Part shown: piece after piece, positions 1-7,682 of the stretch | How the letters are laid out: the number at the start of each line of letters is the position of its first letter | Numbering within the stretch: position 1 is the first letter of the stretch | Assembly: GCF_003955665.1 (NCBI RefSeq) | Contig: NZ_RXHU01000043.1 | Coordinates: forward strand, 1 to 64,000 | Origin: Paenibacillus whitsoniae | Lineage (GTDB): Bacteria; Bacillota; Bacilli; Paenibacillales; NBRC-103111 | Direction: 5' to 3' | Length of the DNA stretch: 64,000 nt | Made by a program: the position numbers and the translations under genes | Notes under the pieces: model-generated | The model's input: only the letters and a program-made list of their open reading frames with translations | Told to the model about the DNA's origin: nothing | Databases searched by the model: none

Positions 1-19
1 AGATGTGTATAAGAGACAG
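1..19. other. Untrimmed Nextera/Tn5 mosaic-end adapter (non-genomic)
   Basis: The first 19 bases read AGATGTGTATAAGAGACAG, exactly the transposon mosaic end used in Nextera library adapters. It sits at the very edge of the window and runs straight into coding sequence at base 20. It is a sequencing artefact and should be masked. The five codons it adds in front of the first gene (V/M-Y-K-R-Q) are not real protein sequence. Confidence 0.95.
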
Positions 20-610
20 CGTGAAGCGTATGAAGCAAAGCTGGCGGCTGAGCTGGCAGCGGCGCAGGCGGAGCAAGAAGCGGCACTAGCAGAAGCGCAG
101 GAGGCATACGAGATGAAGCTTGCTGCCCTGTCCGAACAGCACAATGCTGAACTTGAAGCTGCCGCGGCCCGTCTCGATGAGGAAGTAACGGTGTTGAATG
201 ACATGATGCAGGAGGAAACAGCGAGCAATTTCCGCCGTTTTGAAGATGAGAAAGCAAACATTATCCTCCAATACCAACAGCAGCAATCGAATATTATTCA
301 GCAATTGGAAGCGCAGAGACGCACGGTCATTGAGCAGTACCAGGCTCAGCTTGACGGGTTAATCGCTCAAATTAATGCCGAGCGCAGCGCGCGCGAAGCG
401 CAATTCAAGGAAGAAAAGCAGCAGTTGCTCGATCAGGTCCGCAAGGAGATGGAGACATTGGTGCAGCAGACCGGCGCCGGCGACGAGCATCAGCAGGAAC
501 TGTTGGCGGTCAAGGAAGAATACCGGAAGCTGCAAGAGGAGTACCGGAAGCTCCAATCGGAGTACAATGAATGGATTGAGCTTGTAGAAGCCGACAGTCC
601 GATCCGGTAA
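20..610 (+). CDS. Coiled-coil protein, 5'-truncated at contig edge
   Basis: This is the C-terminal 196 residues of a protein whose start is lost at the contig end. Nearly the whole visible part is a charged heptad-type coiled coil rich in Glu, Gln, Ala and Lys, with repeated EEYRKLQ-like units near the end. There is no membrane segment and no catalytic motif. The stop is 6 bases before the GTG of cvpA, so the two are probably co-transcribed. In Bacillus the gene in front of cvpA is zapA, whose product has a C-terminal coiled coil. This gene may be a ZapA-type cell-division protein with a long tail or a separate gene after zapA. That is inference from position only, because the diagnostic N-terminus is missing. 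Confidence 0.7.
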   Translation, partial: REAYEAKLAAELAAAQAEQEAALAEAQEAYEMKLAALSEQHNAELEAAAARLDEEVTVLNDMMQEETASNFRRFEDEKANIILQYQQQQSNIIQQLEAQRRTVIEQYQAQLDGLIAQINAERSAREAQFKEEKQQLLDQVRKEMETLVQQTGAGDEHQQELLAVKEEYRKLQEEYRKLQSEYNEWIELVEADSPIR

Positions 611-616
611 CCGCCT

Positions 617-1168
617 GTGAGCTTGCATACGCTGGACTACGCGCTGCTTGCAATCCTTGTAATCGGACTCTTGCTAGGCTATTTTCGCGGATTCGTTGCT
701 CAAATCGTGTCCATTGCCGGCTTTGTACTCGCCTACTTGGTGGCGTTCTACTTTTACAAAGATACGGCGCCAATCCTGCGAAACGCGATCGCAACGCCGA
801 CCTATCAAAACTACGAGCAATACGAGTTCATCGTCAAAGGATTGAACCTGGACACGTACTTCTTTAACGCGTTAGCCTTTGCCGTTCTCTTCTTCGGTGT
901 CAAGATCGCCCTGGTCGTCATCGGTCGGGCGCTGAATATGCTGGCGAAAACGCCGGGCATTAATATGTTGAACCGCTGGAGCGGTGCGCTCCTCGGCCTC
1001 GCTGAGGCGTTGCTGATCGTCATTATCGCCGTTAACGTCATGACGATCCTCCCCTCGGACGGCGTGCAGCAATTGATGGCGGAGTCGTCCATCGCGCCTT
1101 ATCTCATCAACGAGCTGCCGCAGGTGGCCGGTAAGCTCCACGAACTGTGGAAGCAGAAAATCGTCTAA
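617..1168 (+). CDS. cvpA: CvpA family membrane protein
   Basis: A 183-aa protein with about four hydrophobic segments (near residues 5-25, 28-48, 78-100 and 118-140), a typical CvpA/YshB layout. The N-terminal pattern LDYALLAILVIGLLLGYFRG, with a Gly-rich turn after the first helix, is characteristic. The family is named for colicin V production in E. coli; in Gram-positives its exact role is unclear and is usually linked to the envelope. It starts with GTG 6 bases after the preceding stop and ends in a strong terminator. In Bacillus the order is zapA-cvpA-polX-mutS2; here no polX follows. Confidence 0.85.
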   Translation: MSLHTLDYALLAILVIGLLLGYFRGFVAQIVSIAGFVLAYLVAFYFYKDTAPILRNAIATPTYQNYEQYEFIVKGLNLDTYFFNALAFAVLFFGVKIALVVIGRALNMLAKTPGINMLNRWSGALLGLAEALLIVIIAVNVMTILPSDGVQQLMAESSIAPYLINELPQVAGKLHELWKQKIV

Positions 1169-1172
1169 CCGC

Positions 1173-1220
1173 AAAAAGACGCTCCATCCGCCGCAGCAAG
1201 GTGGGAGGGAGCGTCTTTTT
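1173..1220 (+). terminator. Rho-independent terminator after cvpA
   Basis: AAAAAGACGCTCC pairs with GGAGCGTCTTTTT, a perfect 13-base arm around a 22-base loop, ending in a run of five T. It lies four bases after the cvpA stop. Confidence 0.9.
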
Positions 1221-1545
1221 CGTACTCGAAGCGGCTTCCAGCGCGATGCTCTGTAATAAATAAGATAATAGAGATTACTTATTTGTTTTGTACCTCGCAT
1301 TTTGAGAAGAATAAGTAATCGAAAATAACTTATTTACCTGAAATCAGCTTGGTAAAGGCCCATATCGATGAAATAAGATATTTCTGTTGTCTTATTCCGC
1401 TGCCAATCACCGATTTTTCAGAAATAAGAGATCTTTGATTACTTATTCACGAACGGGTACGCTCGCCCCCCTGCCTTGCCACTAATGGCTACTTTGCCCA
1501 CGCTTGATTAGTTGCTTTACGTCTGGTTACGAACTTTTCCCATCG
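1221..1545. repeat. Gene-free AT-rich region with ATAAG-core repeats
   Basis: A 325-base stretch between convergent genes with no convincing ORF. GATTACTTAT occurs at 1273-1282 and 1437-1446 and its reverse complement ATAAGTAATC at 1311-1320. Looser ATAAG or CTTAT cores recur near 1258, 1327, 1371, 1390 and 1422. No promoter or ORF explains them. I see no transposase or terminal inverted repeats. Confidence 0.5.
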
Positions 1546-2217
1546 TTAGATATCCCAGCCGCGCGCCCCATACTTCCCTGTCAAAGCATACGACCGTATG
1601 CGCCTCGAACCGGAAGCGGGCTGCAGCAATCCTAGCTCAACTAGCGAGCGAAGAAGTTTGCCTGCATGGATTCTGCTAGCCCCAAGTCGCTCGGCGACGG
1701 CTACAGGCAGCAGCGGCTCGCTAGATTGGGAAGCAATCCGTAGAATCTCCTTTTGCTCCAGAGAAAGCTTCATCCCCCCTTGCCCCTCTCCAAACCAACT
1801 GCCCATCATCTGCAGGATGAGCTGCTGACACCGCCGCGGCTTCTCCCGTATGTCGTCATAGGCAAAACGCAGCACTTTCCACCCATCCAGAACCAGATGG
1901 TTCTGCCTTGTCAATTGATCTGCGAACTGCCATCGATTCAGTTCTCTATGTTGGGCGCCATATCCGTCAATTTCAATACAGACACGATAATTCCCACGAA
2001 CATATGCAAAATCCAAATATCGGACGCCGTCCTTAAAATCCGAAACTTCATACTCGGCCTGCAGATCATCAAATCGGCCCATAGCGGGCCACCATACCTG
2101 CTCCAGAAATAATTTTTCAGCGTGGCCGTGTCCTTCCAACAGCCGCCGCAGCGCTTCTCCCGACCTCGTTCTCGCCTGCATCTCCATAAATACTTCGTAC
2201 GCCAAGTCAAATGACAT
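1546..2217 (-). CDS. DUF559/Vsr-like nuclease-fold protein with C-terminal winged helix
   Basis: A 223-aa protein. Residues about 30-140 resemble the DUF559/very-short-patch-repair fold of the PD-(D/E)XK superfamily: an Asp in YLDFAYVRGNYRVCIEIDG followed by the E-x-D pair, then a conserved WKVLRFAYDDI strand-helix near the end. Residues about 155-223 look like a winged helix (LSLEQKEILRIASQSSEPLL and onwards). I chose the ATG at 2217 because GGAGGG lies 6 bases upstream; the alternative ATG at 2223 abuts the ribosome site. A DNA-binding nuclease or regulator is the likely role, but no partner is visible. It sits where polX is found in Bacillus. Confidence 0.65.
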   Translation of the reverse strand: MSFDLAYEVFMEMQARTRSGEALRRLLEGHGHAEKLFLEQVWWPAMGRFDDLQAEYEVSDFKDGVRYLDFAYVRGNYRVCIEIDGYGAQHRELNRWQFADQLTRQNHLVLDGWKVLRFAYDDIREKPRRCQQLILQMMGSWFGEGQGGMKLSLEQKEILRIASQSSEPLLPVAVAERLGASRIHAGKLLRSLVELGLLQPASGSRRIRSYALTGKYGARGWDI

Positions 2218-2242
2218 GAGCATCCCTCCATCTCAAACTTAA

Positions 2243-2278
2243 TAAAAAAACCGCCCATCTCCAAAGGAGAGAGCGGTC
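2243..2278 (-). terminator. Terminator after the cupredoxin gene (minus strand)
   Basis: On the minus strand ACCGCTCTCTCC and GGAGATGGGCGGT form a stem with a TTT loop, followed by seven T. It separates the cupredoxin gene from the DUF559-like gene. Confidence 0.85.
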
Positions 2279-2303
2279 TGTGTTCTTCACGACCCTATAC
2301 AAC

Positions 2304-2681
2304 TTATTCAACAACTAGAACAGTTTTCATATCCGCATGCCCTGTACCGCACATGATCGAGCATGTGATCGGGAACGAGCCGGTTTTGTCCGGCGTGAAT
2401 GTTGCGGTTTTGTTACCATTATTCAAGTTAACATTGAATTCTTTAAGTGCGGCACCATGAACGCCCTGCGAGTTTTCGAGGGTAATCGTCACAGGCTCGC
2501 CTTTTTTGACACGATACTCGGTTTGGTCAAACTTGAAATTCGTCGCTTTCAGCACAACCTGCTGACCGGACGCTTGCGCCCCCGCCGTTGGTGTTGCCGC
2601 AGACTTGTCCTCTTTATTTCCACATGCTGCAAGGGCGATAGCCAGTGCAATGCCCATGAGTAGAACCAATGCTTTTTTCAT
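2304..2681 (-). CDS. Cupredoxin lipoprotein with a CuA-type copper site
   Basis: A 125-aa exported lipoprotein: signal peptide with lipobox LAAC (Cys about residue 20), a low-complexity linker, then a single cupredoxin domain (about 45-125). The C-terminal motif CSIMCGTGHADM has the spacing C-x3-C-x3-H-x2-M of the CuA centre of cytochrome c oxidase subunit II, and VHG upstream can give the second His. The domain lacks the two N-terminal membrane helices of subunit II, so it is a free-standing lipid-anchored CuA protein. A role in electron transfer or copper delivery on the outer face of the membrane is inferred. The ATG at 2681 has GGAGGGG 8 bases upstream; a longer in-frame extension lacks a signal peptide. 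Confidence 0.85.
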   Translation of the reverse strand: MKKALVLLMGIALAIALAACGNKEDKSAATPTAGAQASGQQVVLKATNFKFDQTEYRVKKGEPVTITLENSQGVHGAALKEFNVNLNNGNKTATFTPDKTGSFPITCSIMCGTGHADMKTVLVVE

Positions 2682-2770
2682 AAGGGAACCCCTCCACAAT
2701 TTGGATTTCCCTTTTATTCTACACGACCTGTTTGCAAAAAGCAGTGACAAACTCGTGAAACAAACGTGGC

Positions 2771-2823
2771 AAAAAGAAAAGATCGACCCGGCGATGTAGA
2801 CTCGCAGCAGGCCGACCTTTTTA
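2771..2823 (-). terminator. Terminator after the YvlD-like gene (minus strand)
   Basis: On the minus strand AAAAGGTCGGCC pairs with GGTCGATCTTTT (two G-U pairs), with a T-rich tail. It lies just after the stop of the gene at 2846-3214. Confidence 0.65.
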
Positions 2824-2845
2824 TACGGCAAAGCAGGTTTCCGTA

Positions 2846-3214
2846 TTAACGACGATCTTCTCTTCCTGTCAGCCCTTGTTCGAAAGGGGTTTTGACCGGA
2901 ATGAACAAGTCGATGATACCAATGACTAACGCAGCTAGTATGGCACCGATAATGCTCGTCGATACATTCGTAACGACAAATTGTGCGGCCCAGATAACCA
3001 GCGCGCTAACCAAAAATCCGACGATGCCTCTGCCAAACGGGGTGATTTGCTTACCGAAGATGCCTTCGATAATCCAGGCCGCAATGGCGATCACCAGTGC
3101 GAGGAAGAAGGCGCTCCAGAACCCGCCGACGCTAAACCCAGGAACCAACCAACTGACAAACATAAGAACCAAAGCCGAAACGATAAATCTGACCAGATGT
3201 CCAAGAAGATGCAT
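2846..3214 (-). CDS. Phage holin family 4 / YvlD-like membrane protein
   Basis: A 122-aa protein with four hydrophobic segments (about residues 6-26, 30-52, 60-80 and 88-108) and a short charged tail ending in GREDRR. The pattern fits the chromosomal YvlD-like group, named after phage holins but widespread in bacteria without phages. The ATG has AGGAGGT 9 bases upstream. No lysin, portal or capsid gene is nearby, so a phage origin is not supported. In Bacillus yvlD belongs to a SigW-controlled envelope-stress operon; I saw no SigW promoter directly in front of this copy. Confidence 0.75.
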   Translation of the reverse strand: MHLLGHLVRFIVSALVLMFVSWLVPGFSVGGFWSAFFLALVIAIAAWIIEGIFGKQITPFGRGIVGFLVSALVIWAAQFVVTNVSTSIIGAILAALVIGIIDLFIPVKTPFEQGLTGREDRR

Positions 3215-3383
3215 GTGTGAACCTCCTTTTCATTTTGGCACTTGATGTAGATTCACAGCTTAGTGTACCCAAGCGGCCGCCGTTTATCGCGGGAGATTCT
3301 TCCATATAATCAATGTCTCCGTAGCTAAGCGGCTTCAATTTGGTTTATACTATGGGGTGAAGCGAAGAAAAGAGGTAAACAAC

Positions 3384-5747
3384 GTGAACAAAAAAATTAT
3401 CAAAACGCTGGAATACGAAAAGATTTTACATAAATTAGCCTATCACGCCGCGACATCCCTGGGAAAAGAAGCGGTCGAAGCGCTCGAGCCGAGCGGCGAC
3501 TTTGAGCTGGTGAAGCTGCGCCTGCAAGCGACGGACGAAGCGGTCAACGTGGAGCGGTTAAAGGGCAACGCCCCGTTCGGCGGCATTCGCGACATCCGGG
3601 CCTCGCTGCACCGGGCCAGAATCGGCGGCATGCTCAATCCGACGGAGCTGCTCGACATCTCGACAACGATGTTTGGTGCGCGCCGCCTGAAACGATTTAT
3701 CCTCGCCGTCCATGAAGAGTATTCACTGCCTATGCTAAAAGAGAAGGTCGAACTGCTCACGGAGAACAAACCGCTCGAGGATAAAATCAACGCCTGCATC
3801 GACGAGAACGCCGTCGTTGTGGACAGCGCGAGCCCCGAGCTCGGCCGCATCCGCAGCGAGCTGCGTACCGGCGAGAGCCGTGTACGCGAGCGCCTGGAGC
3901 AGATGATCCGCAACTCGTCCGTGCAGAAAATGCTGCAGGACGTCCTCATCACAATCCGGAACGACCGGTTCGTGATACCGGTCAAAGCGGAGTACCGCTC
4001 CAGCTTTGGCGGTATGATTCACGACCAGTCTGCTTCCGGCGCTACGTTATATATTGAGCCCGATGCGATCGTCCAGCTCAATAATAAAATCCGTGAGCTG
4101 AAATTCAAGGAAGAAGCCGAGATCGAGAAGGTGCTGCGCGCCCTCACGGCGTTGGTTGCCGAGCAAGTGGATATCCTCGTCTATGACGTGGAGCAATTGG
4201 CGGAGCTTGACTTCATCTTCGCCAAGGCAGGACTCGCCCGCGAGCTCAAAGCTTCGCTGCCGCGGCTCAACGACCGCGGCTTTATCAAGATCAAGCGCGG
4301 ACGTCATCCGCTCATTCCGGCCGACGTCGTCGTGCCGCTCGATCTTGAGATCGGCAACGACTACTCGACGATTATCGTCACAGGCCCGAATACCGGCGGT
4401 AAAACGGTATCGCTCAAAACCGTCGGCCTGCTAAGTCTCATGGCGATGTCCGGTCTGTTCGTACCCGCTGAGGAAGGCACGCAGCTTTGCGTCTTCGATG
4501 CGATCTACGCCGATATCGGCGACGAGCAGAGCATCGAGCAGAGCTTGAGTACATTTTCCAGCCATATGACGAATATTATCTCTATATTAAGAGATATGAC
4601 GCCGAAAAGCCTCGTCCTGCTCGACGAGCTTGGCGCGGGTACCGATCCGGCCGAAGGTTCGGCGCTGGCCATTTCCATCCTGGATTACATTCATCAATTC
4701 GGCTGCCGCATGATTGCAACGACGCATTACTCCGAGCTGAAGGCTTACGCCTACCAAAAACAGGGCACAATCAATGCCTCGATGGAGTTCGACATCCAGA
4801 CGCTGAGCCCGACGTACCGCCTCCTGGTCGGCGTCCCGGGCCGAAGCAACGCCTTCGCCATCGCCGAGCGGCTCGGCTTGTCGAAGCGGATCATCGACCA
4901 TGCGCGCACGCAGGTCGGCGAAGAAGACCAGCGGGTCGAATCGATGATCGCCTCGCTGGAAGAGAATCGGCTCCTCGCGGAGGCCGATCGCCGCAAAGCC
5001 GAACAGCTGCGCACAGAGGCCGAAGCGATGCGTAAATCGCTTGAGGCGCAGCAGCTGAAATTCGACGAGCAGCGCGACAAGCTGCTCGAGAAAGCGGAGC
5101 GCGACGCGCGTGACGCCGTCGCGAAGGCGCGCCGAGAGGCCGACGAGGTCATCGCGGACCTGCGCCGCATGGCGCTCGAGGAGCGCGGTGCCGTCAAGGA
5201 CCACCGGCTCGTGGAGGTAAAGCGGCGCCTCGATCAGGCGACGCCGGAGCTGCGCGCGAAGCAGGTGCGGACCGCGAAGAAGAAGCAGGAGACGATCGAG
5301 GCGGGCGATGAGGTTCGGGTGGTGAACCTCGGCCAGAAGGGGCACGTCGTCGAGATTGTGAGTGCGACGGAAGCGAGCGTGCAGCTTGGCATTATGAAGA
5401 TGAAGGTGCCGATTGCGAACTTGGAGAAGCTCGGCAGCGCGCCGAAAGCTGCCACGCAGCAGCCCAAAGCATCATCCTCCGTCAAACGGACGCGCGACGA
5501 CAACGCCAAGATGGAGCTCGATATGCGCGGCATGAACATGGAAGAGGCGATGATTGAGGCCGATCGCTTCCTCGACGAATCGTTCCTTGCCAATTTCGGG
5601 CAAGTATATCTCATCCACGGCAAGGGCACGGGCGTGCTGCGAACAGGTATGCAGGAATATTTGCGCCGCCACAAGCACGTCAAGAGCTACCGCATGGGCA
5701 ACTACAACGAAGGCGGATCGGGCGTTACCGTGGTCGAGCTGAAATAG
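3384..5747 (+). CDS. mutS2: Endonuclease MutS2
   Basis: A 787-aa protein of normal length for MutS2. The N-terminal half is the MutS-type clamp/lever helical region without the mismatch-recognition domain I. The ATPase core shows Walker A GPNTGGKT (334-341) and Walker B LVLLDELGAGTDP (from about 409). A long coiled coil follows (about 515-630), then a KOW-like segment, and a C-terminal Smr domain (from about 705) with LDMRG and HGKGTGVLR. MutS2 restrains homologous recombination in some bacteria and acts on collided ribosomes in Bacillus. I chose the GTG at 3384, with AGAGGT 7 bases upstream, because the protein then begins MNKKIIKTLEYEK like its homologues; an ATG at 3357 would add nine odd residues. 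Confidence 0.95.
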   Translation: MNKKIIKTLEYEKILHKLAYHAATSLGKEAVEALEPSGDFELVKLRLQATDEAVNVERLKGNAPFGGIRDIRASLHRARIGGMLNPTELLDISTTMFGARRLKRFILAVHEEYSLPMLKEKVELLTENKPLEDKINACIDENAVVVDSASPELGRIRSELRTGESRVRERLEQMIRNSSVQKMLQDVLITIRNDRFVIPVKAEYRSSFGGMIHDQSASGATLYIEPDAIVQLNNKIRELKFKEEAEIEKVLRALTALVAEQVDILVYDVEQLAELDFIFAKAGLARELKASLPRLNDRGFIKIKRGRHPLIPADVVVPLDLEIGNDYSTIIVTGPNTGGKTVSLKTVGLLSLMAMSGLFVPAEEGTQLCVFDAIYADIGDEQSIEQSLSTFSSHMTNIISILRDMTPKSLVLLDELGAGTDPAEGSALAISILDYIHQFGCRMIATTHYSELKAYAYQKQGTINASMEFDIQTLSPTYRLLVGVPGRSNAFAIAERLGLSKRIIDHARTQVGEEDQRVESMIASLEENRLLAEADRRKAEQLRTEAEAMRKSLEAQQLKFDEQRDKLLEKAERDARDAVAKARREADEVIADLRRMALEERGAVKDHRLVEVKRRLDQATPELRAKQVRTAKKKQETIEAGDEVRVVNLGQKGHVVEIVSATEASVQLGIMKMKVPIANLEKLGSAPKAATQQPKASSSVKRTRDDNAKMELDMRGMNMEEAMIEADRFLDESFLANFGQVYLIHGKGTGVLRTGMQEYLRRHKHVKSYRMGNYNEGGSGVTVVELK

Positions 5748-5769
5748 ACCACAAAATCTTTTTTCTTTT

Positions 5770-5795
5770 TGAAACCCCGAACGCGAAGTTACGTA
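5770..5795 (+). promoter_or_regulatory. SigW-type ECF promoter for the pspA operon
   Basis: TGAAAC (5770-5775), exactly 16 bases, then CGTA (5792-5795). This is the consensus of Bacillus SigW promoters (TGAAAC-N16-CGTA). It lies 47 bases before the pspA start. In Bacillus the pspA homologue is a SigW target, so an envelope-stress response is the natural reading. Confidence 0.85.
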
Positions 5796-5841
5796 TGAAA
5801 GAGATATAAAAACAGCAATTAATTTTAGGAGGAATACACAC

Positions 5842-6522
5842 ATGGGTATTTTCAAAAGACTTCGCGATATGACAATGGCTTCGATCAACGACTTGCTGGA
5901 TAAAGCGGAAGATCCGGTTAAAATGCTGAACCAATTTCTTCGCGACATGGAAGAGGACATTATGGAAGCGGAAGCTGCGGTAGCGAAACAAATCGCGATC
6001 GAGAAGAAATTCAAGCTTCAAGTGGAAGAGTCCGAAGAGATGGTGACAAAGCGGACGGAGCAAGCAATGAAAGCTCTGGAAGCCGGCAACGAAGATTTGG
6101 CCCGCCGCGCACTCGAAGACAAGAAAGAGCACCAAACCCGTTATGACGAGCTTAAGAAACAATATGATCTGGCCAAAACGAATGCTGACCAGCTTCGCGC
6201 GCAACTGAGCGAAATGAAAGACGAATTTACAAAAATGAAAAACAAAAAAGATTTGCTGATCGCCCGTGCGGAAACAGCGAAAGCGCAAAAGCAAATCAAC
6301 CAAGCGATGTCCGGCTTCGGTACGGATAACGCGGCGAAAGGCTTCGACCGCATGAGCGAAAAAGTGCTGCAAATGGAAGCTGAAGCACAAGCGAGCGGCG
6401 AGATCCGCGCGAAGAACCGCAGTCTTGACGATGAGTTGGACGGCCTGGGCGCAGGCAAAGGCGCGATTGACGATGAGCTTGCTGCAATGAAAGCGAAATT
6501 GGCTGAAAAGAAACAATCTTAA
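5842..6522 (+). CDS. pspA: PspA/IM30 family envelope-stress protein
   Basis: A 226-aa, almost entirely helical, charged protein starting MGIFKRLRDMTMASINDLLD, the amphipathic N-terminal helix typical of PspA/IM30. Residues 25-150 form the long coiled-coil hairpin. PspA proteins assemble ESCRT-III-like scaffolds on the inner face of the membrane and protect it under stress. AGGAGG lies 8 bases before the start and a SigW-type promoter lies upstream. The following genes (DUF350, a microprotein, a zinc-ribbon protein) appear co-transcribed. The pairing of a PspA paralogue with DUF350 also occurs in E. coli (yjfJ and yjfL). Confidence 0.93.
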   Translation: MGIFKRLRDMTMASINDLLDKAEDPVKMLNQFLRDMEEDIMEAEAAVAKQIAIEKKFKLQVEESEEMVTKRTEQAMKALEAGNEDLARRALEDKKEHQTRYDELKKQYDLAKTNADQLRAQLSEMKDEFTKMKNKKDLLIARAETAKAQKQINQAMSGFGTDNAAKGFDRMSEKVLQMEAEAQASGEIRAKNRSLDDELDGLGAGKGAIDDELAAMKAKLAEKKQS

Positions 6523-6544
6523 TGCTATACTAGAACGACCTGCG

Positions 6545-6568
6545 AGAGACTGAGGAAACTCAGTCTCT
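6545..6568 (+). promoter_or_regulatory. Perfect intercistronic hairpin with GAAA tetraloop
   Basis: AGAGACTGAG (6545-6554), loop GAAA, CTCAGTCTCT (6559-6568): ten perfect pairs closed by a GNRA-type tetraloop. No T run follows, so it is not a standard terminator. It sits 22 bases after the pspA stop and 45 bases before the DUF350 start. It could protect the pspA message 3' end or lower expression of the distal genes. Confidence 0.75.
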
Positions 6569-6613
6569 ACTATCATGTATGGGGATTTTTATACAGGAAG
6601 GCAGGAGACGATA

Positions 6614-7033
6614 ATGAACGAAGAGGTGGATGTCTTGCTTAGCAACCCGTATTTGGCGACGCTTGCATTTTTCGCAGTGGCTGTCGTCGCGTTGGTCATT
6701 TTCTTGACGGTATTTGAGATGGTAACAAAGTACGACGATTGGGCTGAGATTAAAAAAGGGAACTTGGCCGTTGCCATGGCGACCGGCGGTAAAATTTTCG
6801 GAATCTGCAACCTGTTCCGATTTGCCATTTTAAACAATGATACGATGATTCACTCGCTCATTTGGGCGGGATACGGGTTCTTGCTGCTGCTCGTGGCGTA
6901 TTTCATCTTCGAGTTCTTGACCCCGTTCTTCAAAATCGATGAAGAGATTAAGAACGGCAACCGTGCGGTCGGCTTTCTCTCCTTGATCATCTCCGTCTCG
7001 CTGTCGTACGTGGTAGGTGCATGCGTAACCTAG
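6614..7033 (+). CDS. DUF350 family membrane protein
   Basis: A 139-aa protein with four hydrophobic segments arranged as two similar halves (about 9-33 and 48-66, then 78-100 and 115-137), the DUF350 (YjfL) pattern. The first half holds the A-I-K-K-G-N-L-A-V-A motif, and the second repeats it as IKNGNRAVGF, a clear internal duplication. The ATG at 6614 has AGGAGA 5 bases upstream; an upstream in-frame ATG at 6575 would add 13 unlikely residues. The function of the family is not known. Its position behind pspA in a SigW-type operon points to membrane homeostasis. Confidence 0.8.
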   Translation: MNEEVDVLLSNPYLATLAFFAVAVVALVIFLTVFEMVTKYDDWAEIKKGNLAVAMATGGKIFGICNLFRFAILNNDTMIHSLIWAGYGFLLLLVAYFIFEFLTPFFKIDEEIKNGNRAVGFLSLIISVSLSYVVGACVT

Positions 7034-7061
7034 GACAGACAACTTCTTGGAGGCTTGAACG

Positions 7062-7145
7062 ATGAAATACCTGTGGGGGACCCTATTTGCCTTGGCGATT
7101 GTTTTTATGGCGATAGGGGTTTATTATGTAATAAAGTATGCATGA
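7062..7145 (+). CDS. 27-aa single-helix membrane microprotein
   Basis: ATG at 7062 with TTGGAGG 7 bases upstream, stop TGA at 7143-7145. The product begins MKYLWGTLFALAIVFMAIGV and ends YYVIKYA, essentially one membrane helix with a lysine at each end. It lies 28 bases after the DUF350 stop and 24 bases before the zinc-ribbon gene. It is easy to miss because of its length. The strong ribosome site, uniform hydrophobicity and operon position support a real gene; the function is unknown. Confidence 0.6.
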   Translation: MKYLWGTLFALAIVFMAIGVYYVIKYA

Positions 7146-7169
7146 TGGGAAGTTGTGGAGGATAGAGAA

Positions 7170-7670
7170 ATGAGTGCTCATGAGGAAATCGTTTGTCCTT
7201 GGTGTCAGACCGAAATCGTATGGGATCCGGAGATCGGCCCTGAGGATGAATGCCCGCACTGCTTTAACGAATTAAACGATTACCGTACGATTGACTTGAA
7301 AGTGAAGCAAACCGGCCAGAAGCTGCGTTTCAATGAGCAGGAGTATGCGGATTCGGAAGAGGACCTGGCGCTGGCGTGGGACGATTCGGACGAACCGCTG
7401 GATAAATACGGCGAGAAGGTTCAGCTCATCTCCGACGAACAGGAGGAGGCGCCGGAATGCCCGAGCTGTCATGAGTTCATGCTGCATGCGGGCACAGAGG
7501 TGACCAGCGAAACGACGTTTACACCGGTGATTTCGAGAACGCTGGGAAGCGCCTTTTTGACGGGGCCGTATACGTCCGACGTGTACGTGTGTCCTTCCTG
7601 TTTTCGTGTGGAGAAAATATTGTCGGATACGGACCGCCTGCTGATGGTGGAGCGCATTAAGGCTGACTAA
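7170..7670 (+). CDS. Double zinc-ribbon protein of the pspA operon
   Basis: A 166-aa soluble, acidic protein with four CxxC knuckles: CPWC and CPHC near the N-terminus, and CPSC twice in the C-terminal third (from about residue 100 to 145). They can form two zinc ribbons, one at each end of an acidic middle region (EEDLALAWDDSDEP). The ATG at 7170 has GGAGG 8 bases upstream; an in-frame GTG at 7155 lies before that site. It is the last gene of the pspA operon and is followed by a terminator. Bacillus pspA operons also contain a zinc-ribbon gene (ydjG), but I cannot claim direct homology. It probably acts as a protein-interaction partner. Confidence 0.65.
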   Translation: MSAHEEIVCPWCQTEIVWDPEIGPEDECPHCFNELNDYRTIDLKVKQTGQKLRFNEQEYADSEEDLALAWDDSDEPLDKYGEKVQLISDEQEEAPECPSCHEFMLHAGTEVTSETTFTPVISRTLGSAFLTGPYTSDVYVCPSCFRVEKILSDTDRLLMVERIKAD

Positions 7671-7682
7671 GCGTTATAGAAC

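Noticed and set aside
5..19. GTG at base 5 as start of the first gene
   Set aside because: The codon lies in the sequencing adapter, and the true start is off the contig.
2846..3214. Prophage remnant, from the holin-like protein
   Set aside because: The protein belongs to the chromosomal YvlD-like type and no other phage gene is near.
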